64,000 bases of DNA from Luteimicrobium sp049844995 (GCF_049844995.1 NZ_JBNCMC010000004.1:372001-436000); one strand, 5' to 3'; shown: positions 1-8,561, counted from the stretch's first letter. The notes: generated by a model from the sequence alone, not told the origin. Numbers and translations are program-made.

Positions 1-3000
1 ACGGAGCGGCTCGACACGCTCGTGGAGCGCTACCGGACCGTCCCCGGGGTGCCGGTGATCGAGAACCTGCACGACGCCGGCGCGCTCGGCATCGCGGGCT
101 CGCCCACCTTCACGCTGGGCACGCTGCACGCGCTGCTCGTCCAGCTCACGGGCCTGCACTCGCCGTCGGAGCTCGCGGTCGCCGCGATCGTGAGCCCGGC
201 CTGGACGCGCCAGCTCGGCTGGCTGTCGTGGGTCCCGCACACGTCGTCGCCCCAGTCGCCGGTCACGGGACCGCACCTCGCCGACTCGCCGTCGAGCGCC
301 GCGGTGCTCCTCGCCGAGCTCGAGGGCGTCGTCCAGACGCGGCTCGCCAAGAGCGGCGTGCGCCGCCGCGGCGCGATGAAGGCCGACGACGGCGCCCTGG
401 ACCGCGGCGCGACCGTCGGCAAGGACGAGGAGGGCACGAAGGCCCCGCTCCCGGCGATCGTGGTGCTGATCTCGGACGACGCCGACGTGGACCGCGCGCG
501 GCTGACCCAGCTCGCGGAGGCGGGCGCCGACGCGGGCGTCTACCCGATCTGGCTCGCGCCCAGCGTCGACCGCCTGCCCGGCGCGTGCCGCACCTACCTC
601 GAGTACGACACGTCCGGGACGGCCGCCGTCGGCCTGGTGCGCCTCGGCGAGCGGATCCAGCCTGTCGACGTGAGCGCCGACGTCGTCGACACCCAGACCG
701 CGTACGACTACGCGCGGCGCATGGCGCCCGTGTTCGACGCCGGCGCGATCGTCGAGGACTCGAGCGACCTGCCTCGCTCGGTCTCGCTCATCACGCTGCT
801 GGGGCACGACATGGCGGAGTCCGCGGACGCCGTCGTCGACCGCTGGCAGCAGAACCAGTCCCTGCACGACCGCACCCCCGGCGCGCAGCCGAAGCGCCGC
901 AAGGCGGGCACGCTCCGCGCGATCATCGGGTCGGCGGGCGTCGACGCCATGCAGCTCGACCTGCGCTCGCAGGGGCCGCACGCGCTCGTCGGCGGGACCA
1001 CGGGCTCCGGCAAGTCGGAGTTCCTGCAGGCCTGGGTGCTCGGCATGGCGGCGGAGTACAGCCCGGACCGGGTCACGTTCCTGTTCGTGGACTACAAGGG
1101 CGGCTCGGCGTTCGCGGACTGCGTGAACCTGCCGCACTGCGTGGGCCTCGTGACCGACCTGTCGCCGCACCTCGTGCGGCGCGCCCTCACGTCGCTGCGC
1201 GCCGAGCTGCACTACCGCGAGCACCTGCTGAACCGCAAGAAGGCCAAGGACCTGCTGGAGCTCGAGAAGCGGGGCGACCCCGAGTGCCCGCCCGCGCTGG
1301 TGCTCGTGATCGACGAGTTCGCGGCCCTCGTGGGCGAGGTGCCCGAGTTCGTCGACGGGGTCGTCGACATCGCGCAGCGCGGCCGGTCGCTCGGCATCCA
1401 CCTGATCATGGCGACCCAGCGCCCCGCGGGCGTCATCAAGGACAACCTGCGCGCCAACACGAACCTGCGCGTCGCGCTCCGGATGGCGGACGAGACCGAC
1501 GCGGTCGACGTCGTCGACATCGCCGAGCCGGCGCACTTCGACCCGGGCCTGCCCGGCCGCGGGCTGGCGAAGACCGGGCCGGGCCGGCTCCAGGTCTTCC
1601 AGTCGGCGTACGCGGGCGGCTGGACGACGCGCGAGCCGGACCGGCTCGACGTCGAGGTCGCCGAGCTGCGGTTCGGCGGCGAGGTGCGGTGGGAGGAGCC
1701 CGAGGGCGAGAAGGTCCCCGAGCTCGAGGACCTCGGGCCCACGGACCAGCAGCGGCTCGTCCGCGCGGTCGTGGACGCGGCCGAGCGGGCCCGCATCCCG
1801 GCGCCGCGCCGGCCGTGGCAGGACGAGCTCGCGACGACCTACGACCTCGCGCGCCTGCACCAGCGCACCGACACCGAGCTGGTGCTCGGCGTCGCGGACC
1901 GGCCGGAGCAGCAGGTCCAGTCGCCCGTGTACTTCCTGCCCGACGTCGACGGCCACCTGGGCGTCTACGGCACCAGCGGCGCGGGCAAGTCGACGACGCT
2001 GCGCACCCTCGCGGGCGCGGCCGGCATCACGCCCCGCGGCGGGCCCGTGCACGTCTACGCGCTGGACTTCGCGGCCGGCGCGCTGCGGATGCTGGAGGCG
2101 CTCCCGCACGTGGGCGCGGTCATCAACGGCGACGACTCCGAGCGGGTCGTGTCGCTGTTCCGGACGCTGCGCGGCGAGCTCGAGCGGCGCGCGGAGGCGT
2201 TCGCGGCCGCCAACGCGTCGAGCATCGCGGAGTACCGCCGCATCACGGGCCTGAAGGACACGCCGCGCCTGCTGCTGCTGATCGACAACCTGCCCGAGTT
2301 CCGCGACCAGTACGAGGCCGGCGCAGGCCGGATGGAGTGGTTCGACGTCTTCCGCGACATCCTCGCGAACGGTCGTCAGCTCGGCGTGCACGTCGTGTTC
2401 ACGGCGGACCGCTCGGGCGCCGTCCCGACATACGTGCGCTCGCTGGTCCAGCGCAACGTCCTGCACCGCCTCGTCGACGACGGCTACCTCGCGTTCGGCG
2501 CGCCGCGCGACGTCATCACGCCGTCGTCGCCGAACGGGCGCGCGATCGTCGACAACGTCGAGGTGCAGATCGCGGTCCTGGGCGGCACCGCGGCCGTCGC
2601 CGAGCAGGCCGCGGCGACCGGTCGGCTCGCCGACGCGATGCGCCGCGCCGGCGTCGGCGCTGCGCCCGAGGTCGCGGTCGTCCCGGCCGAGTACCCGGCG
2701 TCCCGCCTCCCCGCGAGTGTCGGTGGCCTGCCGGTGCTGGGCCTCGACACCGTCACCCTCGAGCCGGCGACCTTCGCACCCGAGGGCGCGCTGCTCGTCG
2801 CCGGGCCGCCGGCGTCGGGCCGGACGAACGCGCTCACCTGGCTGGTGCGCTCGGTGCTGCGCGCCGACCCGGAGACGCGCGCGTACTTCGTCGGCCCGGC
2901 CCGCTCGGCGCTCGTGGGCACGGTGCCGTGGGCCGACAAGGCGGTCACCGTGGACGCCGCCGCGTCGCTGCTCGCGGACCTGACGGCCGCACTCACGGAC

Positions 3001-3354
3001 GAGGACACCGACGGCCGGATCGTCGTCGTCGTCGAGTCGATCAACGAGTACCTCCAGTCGACGGCCGACCGGGCGATCGTCGAGCTCGTCAAGGCGGCCC
3101 GGTCGAGCCGGCACCTCGTGATCGCCGACGGCGAGACGTCGGCGTGGAACGCGTCGTGGCCGCTGTTCGCGGAGGTCAAGGCGGCGCGGCGCGGCCTGCT
3201 GCTGCAGCCCGACCCGATGGACGGCGAGTCGCTGCTGCGCACCGCGATCCCGCGCGCCCCGCGCAGCGAGTTCCCGCCCGGGCGCGGCGCCTGGGTCGCG
3301 CGCGGCAAGGCGATCCGGGTGCAGCTGCCGTTCGTGCTCGACGACCCGAGCTGA
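1..3354 (+). CDS. eccC: EccC/EssC-type FtsK/SpoIIIE ATPase of type VII secretion (5' end outside window)
   Basis: The frame is open from base 1, so the N-terminus lies upstream; numbering here starts at the GTG at 22. Three RecA-like ATPase modules are visible. The first has Walker A GGTTGSGKS (991-1017, about residues 324-332) and a Walker B ending LVIDEF (about 1303-1320). The second has GTSGAGKSTT (1969-1998) with a weaker Walker B, LLLLIDN. The third has GPPASGRT (2803-2826), with arginine in place of the Walker lysine, so it probably does not hydrolyse ATP. Three modules in one chain is the EccC/EssC layout of the membrane motor that recruits WXG100 substrates. The membrane or FHA portion expected at the N-terminus cannot be seen. 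The WXG100-like genes downstream support the assignment. A plain FtsK is unlikely because FtsK has one such module. Confidence 0.9.
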   Translation, partial: TERLDTLVERYRTVPGVPVIENLHDAGALGIAGSPTFTLGTLHALLVQLTGLHSPSELAVAAIVSPAWTRQLGWLSWVPHTSSPQSPVTGPHLADSPSSAAVLLAELEGVVQTRLAKSGVRRRGAMKADDGALDRGATVGKDEEGTKAPLPAIVVLISDDADVDRARLTQLAEAGADAGVYPIWLAPSVDRLPGACRTYLEYDTSGTAAVGLVRLGERIQPVDVSADVVDTQTAYDYARRMAPVFDAGAIVEDSSDLPRSVSLITLLGHDMAESADAVVDRWQQNQSLHDRTPGAQPKRRKAGTLRAIIGSAGVDAMQLDLRSQGPHALVGGTTGSGKSEFLQAWVLGMAAEYSPDRVTFLFVDYKGGSAFADCVNLPHCVGLVTDLSPHLVRRALTSLRAELHYREHLLNRKKAKDLLELEKRGDPECPPALVLVIDEFAALVGEVPEFVDGVVDIAQRGRSLGIHLIMATQRPAGVIKDNLRANTNLRVALRMADETDAVDVVDIAEPAHFDPGLPGRGLAKTGPGRLQVFQSAYAGGWTTREPDRLDVEVAELRFGGEVRWEEPEGEKVPELEDLGPTDQQRLVRAVVDAAERARIPAPRRPWQDELATTYDLARLHQRTDTELVLGVADRPEQQVQSPVYFLPDVDGHLGVYGTSGAGKSTTLRTLAGAAGITPRGGPVHVYALDFAAGALRMLEALPHVGAVINGDDSERVVSLFRTLRGELERRAEAFAAANASSIAEYRRITGLKDTPRLLLLIDNLPEFRDQYEAGAGRMEWFDVFRDILANGRQLGVHVVFTADRSGAVPTYVRSLVQRNVLHRLVDDGYLAFGAPRDVITPSSPNGRAIVDNVEVQIAVLGGTAAVAEQAAATGRLADAMRRAGVGAAPEVAVVPAEYPASRLPASVGGLPVLGLDTVTLEPATFAPEGALLVAGPPASGRTNALTWLVRSVLRADPETRAYFVGPARSALVGTVPWADKAVTVDAAASLLADLTAALTDEDTDGRIVVVVESINEYLQSTADRAIVELVKAARSSRHLVIADGETSAWNASWPLFAEVKAARRGLLLQPDPMDGESLLRTAIPRAPRSEFPPGRGAWVARGKAIRVQLPFVLDDPS

Positions 3355-3362
3355 CCGGGGCC

Positions 3363-3408
3363 GCGCGGGCCGGTCGATGGGGAGTGCTCCCCATCGACCG
3401 GCCCGCGC
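3363..3408. terminator. 46-bp perfect inverted repeat after the EccC gene
   Basis: Two 22-bp arms (3363-3384 and 3387-3408) are exact reverse complements around a central TG. It starts 8 bp after the EccC stop, so it could terminate that transcript, although no T-tract follows. Its central 18 bp is the palindrome repeated upstream of the WXG100 genes, so it may also be a regulator site. Confidence 0.6.
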
Positions 3409-3423
3409 AGGATCGCCTACCGT
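3377..3423 (+). promoter_or_regulatory. T7SS palindrome-type promoter, copy A
   Basis: The palindrome ATGGGGAGTGCTCCCCAT lies at 3377-3394 and the -10-like TACCGT at 3418-3423, 23 nt apart. The 23-nt gap leaves room for a -35 hexamer plus a 17-nt spacer, but no good -35 is present. This suggests an activator bound next to the -35 position. It drives the operon starting at 3482. Three more copies with identical spacing precede the WXG100 genes. Confidence 0.65.
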
Positions 3424-3481
3424 GCGGAGGACGCTCGGGGGGACCGGGCGCGGGGCGACGCGACGAGGAGAGGGGTGACGG

Positions 3482-3781
3482 GTGGCGGGCTACGACCTGA
3501 AGCTCGACATGGACGAGCTGCGCGACCTCGCGAAGGACCTGAAGTCGGTCCTCGACGAGTTCAACGACGCCGACGACAACTCCGAGGACACGGCCGACGC
3601 CACGGGCCACGACGGCCTGCGCAGCGAGGTCCAGGACTTCGCGGACGGCTGGAAGGCGAAGCGCGCGGAGATGATCGACGACGTGAGCAAGCTGCAGGGC
3701 ATCGTCCAGCAGATCGTCGACACGTTCAGCAAGGTCGACAGCGACCTCGCGAAGGCGCTCGAGCAGAAGGCGGGGAGCTGA
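3482..3781 (+). CDS. Small WXG100-like helical protein, first gene of the T7SS substrate operon
   Basis: A 99-aa protein starting with GTG after a GAGGAGAGG ribosome-binding site. It is almost entirely helical and charged. A glycine/tryptophan-containing turn in mid-protein (around GHDGL and DGWKAKR) suggests the helix-turn-helix hairpin of the WXG100/ESX superfamily, though a canonical W-x-G is absent. It lies 2 nt before the 486-aa protein, so the two are probably translated together. By analogy with other T7SS loci it may be the partner or chaperone that presents its neighbour to EccC. The family placement rests on size, helicity and context. Confidence 0.7.
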   Translation: MAGYDLKLDMDELRDLAKDLKSVLDEFNDADDNSEDTADATGHDGLRSEVQDFADGWKAKRAEMIDDVSKLQGIVQQIVDTFSKVDSDLAKALEQKAGS

Positions 3782-3783
3782 CC

Positions 3784-5244
3784 GTGTCGGACCGGCAGTA
3801 CGGGGAGATCGAGGGCGACCCCGGCACGCTCGCGAAGAAGGCGACGAGGTACCAGGAGATCGCCGACGCGATCCAGCGCTCCACCCGCACGCTCGACAAG
3901 ATCGCCGACCAGGTCGAGCAGAAGTCGCTCGCGATGGAGAAGACGCGCAGCCTCGCGCGCGACGTCTCGAAGGACATCTCGAAGGCGCTCGACCGCTACC
4001 GCACGACCGGCGACGCGCTGGCCAAGTACGAGAAGGTGCTCAGCCAGGCGCGCGCCGACGGGAACCCCCAGGTCGCGAGGATCGCGGCGCTCCACGCCGC
4101 GTTGTCGGCCGCGCGGAGCTCCGAGTTCCACGCGCAGCAGAACGCGGACTCGACCGCGTCTGCGTCGTCGTCCCACCCCGACGACGTCGCCGACGCCAAG
4201 CGCATCGCGCACCGGGCCACGCAGGAGCGTCAGGACGTGGAGGACGAGCTCGCGGCGGCGCAGAAGATCTGGGACGACGCCGAGGCGTCGAAGAACGTCG
4301 CCGCCGAGGCGGCGCGGAGCGCGATCGTCGAGGTCGTGTCGGGCTCGAGGGTGCACGGGCTCAAGGACTCGCGGTGGGACAAGTTCACGTTCTACCTGGG
4401 CAAGGCGTACGAGGTCTTCAAGGTCGTCTGCGACATCGCGGGCGTGCTCTCTATCTTCCTGGGCTGGGTGCCGTTCCTCGGCCAGGCGCTGATCGTGCTG
4501 GCCGCCGTGGGGGCGGTGCTGTCCGTCGTCGAGGCGGCCGTCAACGTCGCGACCGGCAAGGGGAGCTGGGGCGACCTGTTCCTCGCGGCGGGCATGGCGG
4601 CGCTCACGATCTTCGGCGGCAAGCTGCTCGCGCTGGGCGCCGACGCGGTCAAGGGCCGCGCCGTCCTCACGCTCGCCGAGCGGGTGGGCCCGACCGCGGC
4701 GCGCGAGACGGCGGGCGTCGGGAGCGAGCTCACGGCGGCCTACCGGACGATGGGCCAGTCGACGGGCCAGCGCCTGCTCGGCATGCTGAAGTCGCCGTGG
4801 GTCCGGAGCACCGCGCAGCGCGAGATGTTCCGCGACTTCCAGACGTCGGCGGACAAGCTCCCCGCGTTCGGCCGCATCCTCAAGCAGTCGGCGACGGAGG
4901 CCTTCCCGGCCAACCCCTTCAAGGGCGGGGCCGAGCGGTGGCTCTTCCAGAACGAGAGCGTCGAGAAGCTCGGCAAGCTGGCCGCGGACCACCCGAACCT
5001 GTTCACCGACGGGATGCACGCGCAGACCGCGCTCCTGCAGCTCGGCGCCCATGCCAACGCGGTCTTCTCGCTCGGTCGCGCCGGCGTCGGGGTGTACCAG
5101 GCGGCGACGGGCAGCGACGCGTTCGGTACTGTCACCGGGTCGGCGGCGATCGGGACGCGGCCGATGGAGGGCAGCTTCGGCGACATGGTCTCCGGGCTGG
5201 GCTCGATCAAGGACCTCGCCGACACGATCGACGAGATGGTCTGA
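3784..5244 (+). CDS. Candidate T7SS effector or structural protein with helical N-terminus and hydrophobic core
   Basis: A 486-aa protein starting with GTG 2 nt after the preceding stop. Residues 1 to about 185 are charged and helical, with heptad-like stretches resembling the elongated targeting domains of T7SS substrates. Residues about 211-285 form a hydrophobic, glycine-rich region (containing LGWVPFLGQALIVL) that could insert into a membrane. The C-terminal 200 residues are mixed and show no enzymatic motif I recognise. The small helical partner immediately upstream and the EccC gene before that suggest a secreted substrate. No immunity-like gene is obvious, although the two proteins downstream could take that role. 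Function unknown. Confidence 0.6.
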   Translation: MSDRQYGEIEGDPGTLAKKATRYQEIADAIQRSTRTLDKIADQVEQKSLAMEKTRSLARDVSKDISKALDRYRTTGDALAKYEKVLSQARADGNPQVARIAALHAALSAARSSEFHAQQNADSTASASSSHPDDVADAKRIAHRATQERQDVEDELAAAQKIWDDAEASKNVAAEAARSAIVEVVSGSRVHGLKDSRWDKFTFYLGKAYEVFKVVCDIAGVLSIFLGWVPFLGQALIVLAAVGAVLSVVEAAVNVATGKGSWGDLFLAAGMAALTIFGGKLLALGADAVKGRAVLTLAERVGPTAARETAGVGSELTAAYRTMGQSTGQRLLGMLKSPWVRSTAQREMFRDFQTSADKLPAFGRILKQSATEAFPANPFKGGAERWLFQNESVEKLGKLAADHPNLFTDGMHAQTALLQLGAHANAVFSLGRAGVGVYQAATGSDAFGTVTGSAAIGTRPMEGSFGDMVSGLGSIKDLADTIDEMV

Positions 5245-5270
5245 CCGTCACCGACCCAGGAAGGAGCCCG

Positions 5271-5885
5271 GTGGGTTCCGTCACCGCACTCTCCCTCGCG
5301 CTGCCGGACGGCTGGCACGAGGTTCCGTCCGCCGCCGACGAGGCGTGGGCCCGCGAGCTCGCGGCCGGCCTGGCTGCCGGCGCGGCCGTCGGCGTGGCGG
5401 CGTCGCTCGCCGAGGACCTCGCGCGCGTCGTGGAGGTGCTGCGCCCGGGGCGCTCCGAGGGGGCGCTGGGGGCGGTGCTGGTCCGGCAGCCCGAGAGCGG
5501 GCTGGCGGACGCGATGGTCGCCGTGACGGTCCACCGCGGCGTGACCGTGGAGGGGTACGAGCTCGAGCTGGACGCCGTGGTCGAGGACGCCCTCGCGAGC
5601 GGTGCCGTGTTCGCCCAGGCCTTCGGGATCGACGACGTGCCCGCGGGGCCCGCGCGCGGCGCCCACCTGGTCGCCACCGAGATCGCGGAGCAGGAGGAGG
5701 ACGACGACGCCGTCCTGCCGGTGCTGCAGGAGCGCGTCGTCGTGTCCGTGTTCCCGCACGGGACCCCGGACATGGTCGAGGTCCTGGTGCTGCCGGACAG
5801 CATGTCGACGTTCGCGGACACGGTCGCGGAGGCGGCGTCGCTCTGCGGGGGTCTGCGCGTGTCGACGCAGGAGGCTCCCGCATGA
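5271..5885 (+). CDS. Hypothetical T7SS-operon protein, paralogue-like to the next gene
   Basis: A 204-aa acidic protein starting with GTG after a strong AAGGAG site. It has no signal peptide or membrane segment. It opens with LPDGWHEVP and ends with a beta strand and helix (EVLVLP then FADTVAEAASL). The next gene shares this layout (LPGSW near the start, F-x-x-I-V-x-SLRW at the end), so the pair looks like diverged tandem paralogues. The pattern resembles the Mog1/PsbP/DcrB-like alpha-beta fold, but that is a weak inference. Its position after a candidate effector would suit a chaperone or immunity role; nothing in the sequence proves it. Confidence 0.65.
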   Translation: MGSVTALSLALPDGWHEVPSAADEAWARELAAGLAAGAAVGVAASLAEDLARVVEVLRPGRSEGALGAVLVRQPESGLADAMVAVTVHRGVTVEGYELELDAVVEDALASGAVFAQAFGIDDVPAGPARGAHLVATEIAEQEEDDDAVLPVLQERVVVSVFPHGTPDMVEVLVLPDSMSTFADTVAEAASLCGGLRVSTQEAPA

Positions 5886-6550
5886 CCCGTCCCCTGACCC
5901 TCGACGAGGGCCGGCTGCGGATGGTGCTCCCCGGATCGTGGGTCAGCGTGCCCATGGAGGACGCGGCCCGCGCCCAGGCCGAGGTCCGCCGGACCGTCCG
6001 CGACCGGGTGGGCCGCGCCGACCGGCTCGCTCGGCTCCGCCGCGAGGCCGTGAACGACGTCCTCGCGACCGTGGCGCAGGCGGTCGAGGTCGGCGCGCAC
6101 ACGTTCCTCCTGGCGCTGGAGCTGCTGCCCGGCGTCCCCTTCCCGGCGGCGGTGGTCGGCACGGACGCAGCCTGGCCGGACGACGTCGCCGGACTGCTCG
6201 AGGAGGGCCGGGTCGCGGACGCGCTCGCGTCCGCGTTCCCGGACCGCGAGATCGTGGAGATGGCGCACGGGCCGGTCGCGCGCACGACGGACCTGACGCG
6301 GGACTCCGTCGGGGAGTCGAGCTACTTCACGCTGCACCTGGAGTACCTGGTGCCCGACCCGGCAGGCGTCCTGCTCCTGCTGCGCGTCAACGTGCCCACG
6401 ATCCCGGAGGTCGAGCCCTTCGCGACGCTGTTCGACGAGATCGTGGACTCCCTCCGCTGGGCGCCGGGCCGGGGTCGCCCCGCGACCCCGCAGCCTGACG
6501 GGGCCGCGGAGCCGCAGGACGTCGCCGGTGCCGCGGAGCCCCGGTCGTGA
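5882..6550 (+). CDS. Hypothetical T7SS-operon protein, second of the paralogous pair
   Basis: A 222-aa soluble protein whose ATG overlaps the previous stop (ATGA), indicating translational coupling. It shares the N-terminal LP-x-x-W and a C-terminal strand-helix ending IVDSLRW with its neighbour. The last 25 residues are a low-complexity proline/alanine/glutamate tail. No catalytic motif is recognised. It is coupled in turn to the membrane protein downstream, so the three accessory genes form one unit. Confidence 0.65.
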   Translation: MTRPLTLDEGRLRMVLPGSWVSVPMEDAARAQAEVRRTVRDRVGRADRLARLRREAVNDVLATVAQAVEVGAHTFLLALELLPGVPFPAAVVGTDAAWPDDVAGLLEEGRVADALASAFPDREIVEMAHGPVARTTDLTRDSVGESSYFTLHLEYLVPDPAGVLLLLRVNVPTIPEVEPFATLFDEIVDSLRWAPGRGRPATPQPDGAAEPQDVAGAAEPRS

Positions 6551-7506
6551 CGCCCGAGCAGCGGCCCGAGGCCGCGGACGACGAGGCCCGGCTCGAGGCC
6601 TGGTTCGCGGGGCGGGACGCGGACGAGGCGCCGGACGCCGGCGGAGGGGTGCCGTTCGAGGACGCCTCGATCCCCGTCGGCGGTGGGGCGTGGCGTGCGG
6701 TCGCCGGTGCCGGCTGGTTCTGGTACGGCTCGGTGGTGCTCGCGGTCGCGCTCGTCGGCTGGGTCGTGGTCGCGGGGGGCGCGACGATCCGGGCCGCGCG
6801 CGCGGGGAGCCCGCTGTCCGCCGCGGACACCCTCGCGGCGGTCGGCTGGGTGGGCGTGGTCGTCGGCGGGCTGGTCGTGATGAGCCTGGTCTGGGTCGCC
6901 GAGCTGGGCCGGCGCGGGCGGGTCGCGCGCTCGACCCGCGAGCGCACGACGCTCCTGCCGCAGGGCACGAACGTGGCCCGCATCCGGCCGCTGGGGATCG
7001 GCTGGCACGTCGCCTGGCTGGTGCTCCTCGTGGCGTTGACGGTCCTGTTCGTCGGCGTCGGCCTCGACGGGCGATGGTTCCTCGACGAGCCCGACGACGG
7101 AAGCTTCGCGGTGCTGTGGTGGTTCTGCGGGCTCGTGACGGGCTTCGTCTCGGGCGTGCTCCTCGTCTCCCTGGTCAAGAAGCTCGCGCTGGCGCGCCGC
7201 GCGCGCCGGGGGGCGCCGGCCCCGGAGCGTCCGTCGGCGTTCTGGCGGTGGTTCGACTACCGGTGGCGCTTCGACCTGTGGCTGAGCGGGCTCGGCGCGG
7301 CGGCCGTGTCGATGGGGGCGGGGGTCGCGTGGCTCGTCGCGAGCACCCCGGACGGCGAGATGTCCTCCGGCGACGCGCACGCGTTCGCGGTGCTCCAGGC
7401 CGCGCTGCTCGCGGGCGGCGTCCCGCTGCTGCTCGTGGGGCTGTGGTGCGGGCTGCAGTACTGGCGCTCGGGCGAGGCGCTCGGGTCGGGCGAGTCGTTC
7501 GCCTGA
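6547..7506 (+). CDS. Six-helix membrane protein of the T7SS operon
   Basis: A 319-aa protein starting with GTG and overlapping the previous stop (GTGA). An acidic cytoplasmic N-terminus of about 55 residues is followed by six hydrophobic segments (about 59-82, 98-118, 155-172, 190-210, 252-272 and 283-305). Basic loops follow helices two and four. No transporter signature is recognised. Its coupling to the two soluble accessory proteins suggests a membrane anchor or immunity protein for the same substrate system, by context only. The gene ends 5 nt before the second palindrome promoter. Confidence 0.65.
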   Translation: MTPEQRPEAADDEARLEAWFAGRDADEAPDAGGGVPFEDASIPVGGGAWRAVAGAGWFWYGSVVLAVALVGWVVVAGGATIRAARAGSPLSAADTLAAVGWVGVVVGGLVVMSLVWVAELGRRGRVARSTRERTTLLPQGTNVARIRPLGIGWHVAWLVLLVALTVLFVGVGLDGRWFLDEPDDGSFAVLWWFCGLVTGFVSGVLLVSLVKKLALARRARRGAPAPERPSAFWRWFDYRWRFDLWLSGLGAAAVSMGAGVAWLVASTPDGEMSSGDAHAFAVLQAALLAGGVPLLLVGLWCGLQYWRSGEALGSGESFA

Positions 7507-7511
7507 CGGGC

Positions 7512-7558
7512 ATGGGGAGTGCTCCCCATGTCGGGTGGGTGGTGGTGGCCGTTACGGT
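7512..7558 (+). promoter_or_regulatory. T7SS palindrome-type promoter, copy B
   Basis: ATGGGGAGTGCTCCCCAT at 7512-7529 (extended by one C/G pair each side) and TACGGT at 7553-7558, 23 nt apart. The predicted transcript starts near 7565, leaving a leader of about 47 nt identical in all three WXG100 cassettes. The palindrome centre would sit near -44, typical of an activator touching the polymerase at -35. Confidence 0.65.
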
Positions 7559-7611
7559 GGGGTGCAGTCGGGCCGCAGGGGCTCGCGAGGACCGAACCTG
7601 GGAGCTTTGTC

Positions 7612-7908
7612 ATGGCGAACGTGAATGTCACCTACGACGAGATGCGGAACGCGGCGGGGCAGCTGCGCAACGGTCAGCAGCAGCTGACGGACACGCTGCA
7701 GCACCTGAAGCAGCTCGTGGACAACCTGGTCGCGGGCGGGTTCGTGACGGACCAGGCGTCGGGCGCGTTCCAGACGTCGTACGAGCAGTTCACGCACGGC
7801 ACGACGCAGGCGGTGTCGGGTATCGAGGGCATGGCGCACTTCCTGGAGCAGGCGGCGCAGACGCTGTCGGACGTGGACTCGCAGCTGGCCTCGGGCATCC
7901 GCGGCTGA
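7612..7908 (+). CDS. WXG100-family T7SS substrate, copy 1
   Basis: A 98-aa protein starting at the ATG 7 nt after GGGAG; a longer upstream reading lacks a ribosome-binding site. It is a helical hairpin of the WXG100 (EsxA-like) size, in which the turn reads GGFVTDQASGAF, with phenylalanine where tryptophan normally sits. These proteins are exported as dimers by the EccC machine. All three copies in this window encode exactly the same protein. The gene has its own palindrome promoter and a strong terminator, so it is a self-contained cassette. Confidence 0.9.
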   Translation: MANVNVTYDEMRNAAGQLRNGQQQLTDTLQHLKQLVDNLVAGGFVTDQASGAFQTSYEQFTHGTTQAVSGIEGMAHFLEQAAQTLSDVDSQLASGIRG

Positions 7909-7925
7909 CGTCTTCCGCAGGGTGC

Positions 7926-7960
7926 GAACGGCGCACGGGGCCCGTCCCCGTGCGCCGTTC
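7926..7960 (+). terminator. Terminator hairpin of WXG100 copy 1
   Basis: A perfect 15-bp stem (7926-7940 with 7946-7960) around the loop CCCGT, 17 nt after the stop codon. T-poor tail, as is common in high-GC actinobacteria. Confidence 0.75.
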
Positions 7961-8033
7961 CGTCGTCTCGGCGGACCGGTACCGTTCTCACGAACGGTCG
8001 CCGGGCCCGGCGACCGGACTCGGAAGGGGAACG

Positions 8034-8300
8034 ATGGCTCGGCGTGCGCGTCCCGAACCCTGGCAGATGGCCGTCGTCGGTGCGGTGGGCGGGGCGGCGA
8101 TCGGGTTCGTCGTCGTGATGACGGGATGGCTGCTGCGGGAGGGGACGGGGACGGGCGACCCGTTCGACTACTTCCGTGCCGTGGGAGCCGGGTTGTCCGA
8201 CGGCACCACGTGGCGGGTCGTCGGCTGGTGCGGTCTCGCGGGTGCCGCGGTGACGGCGCTGATCGAGGCCCTGGTCTGGCTGCGGACGCGCCGCCGCTGA
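8034..8300 (+). CDS. Small two-helix membrane protein
   Basis: An 88-aa protein starting at the ATG after a GGAAGGGGA site. Two hydrophobic segments (about 12-32 and 62-80) are joined by a polar loop, and it ends in a basic RTRRR tail. It lies between two identical WXG100 cassettes and converges with the next gene 15 nt away. No family recognised. It may be a T7SS accessory or simply trapped between duplicated units. Confidence 0.6.
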   Translation: MARRARPEPWQMAVVGAVGGAAIGFVVVMTGWLLREGTGTGDPFDYFRAVGAGLSDGTTWRVVGWCGLAGAAVTALIEALVWLRTRRR

Positions 8301-8315
8301 GCGGGCGCCGGTGAG

Positions 8316-8561
8316 TCAGCTCCTGGGGTCGCGCACCGCGTCCTGGGTGGCGATGCTCCTCGACGCGCGGGCGATCGACAGGGTTCCCAGCACGGTGAGG
8401 GCGCACGCGACGACGAAGATCACGGCACCCACCCATACGAGCGCGGCGAGGTGCCCGACGATCCCGACCACGACCAGGACGCCGCCGACGAAGGTGAGGG
8501 CCGACGTCGTGAGCCGGGTGCGCCGGCCTCGGGCGACGAGACGGTCGTGCTGCTCGGACAT
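8316..8561 (-). CDS. Small two-helix membrane protein, reverse strand
   Basis: An 81-aa protein read right to left. I chose the ATG at 8561 because a GGAG site lies 8 nt upstream; a longer in-frame start lacks one. A basic N-terminus precedes two hydrophobic helices (about 20-39 and 44-62), and the C-terminus is polar. This resembles short DUF-type membrane proteins of actinobacteria, but I cannot name the family. It converges on the preceding small membrane gene. Confidence 0.6.
   Translation of the reverse strand: MSEQHDRLVARGRRTRLTTSALTFVGGVLVVVGIVGHLAALVWVGAVIFVVACALTVLGTLSIARASRSIATQDAVRDPRS

Larger units (their letters stand above)
7510..7968 (+). repeat. WXG100 cassette repeat, copy 1 (about 459 bp)
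   Basis: This block, covering palindrome, -10, leader, gene and terminator hairpin, recurs at 8627-9085. I found only four mismatches by eye: two in the palindrome-to-promoter spacer and two just before the hairpin. A shorter third copy is at 9187-9533. Confidence 0.85.

Noticed and set aside
228..3500. A long Arg/Pro-rich frame overlapping the EccC gene
   Set aside because: Shifted reading of the same DNA. Only the other frame has Walker motifs and normal composition.
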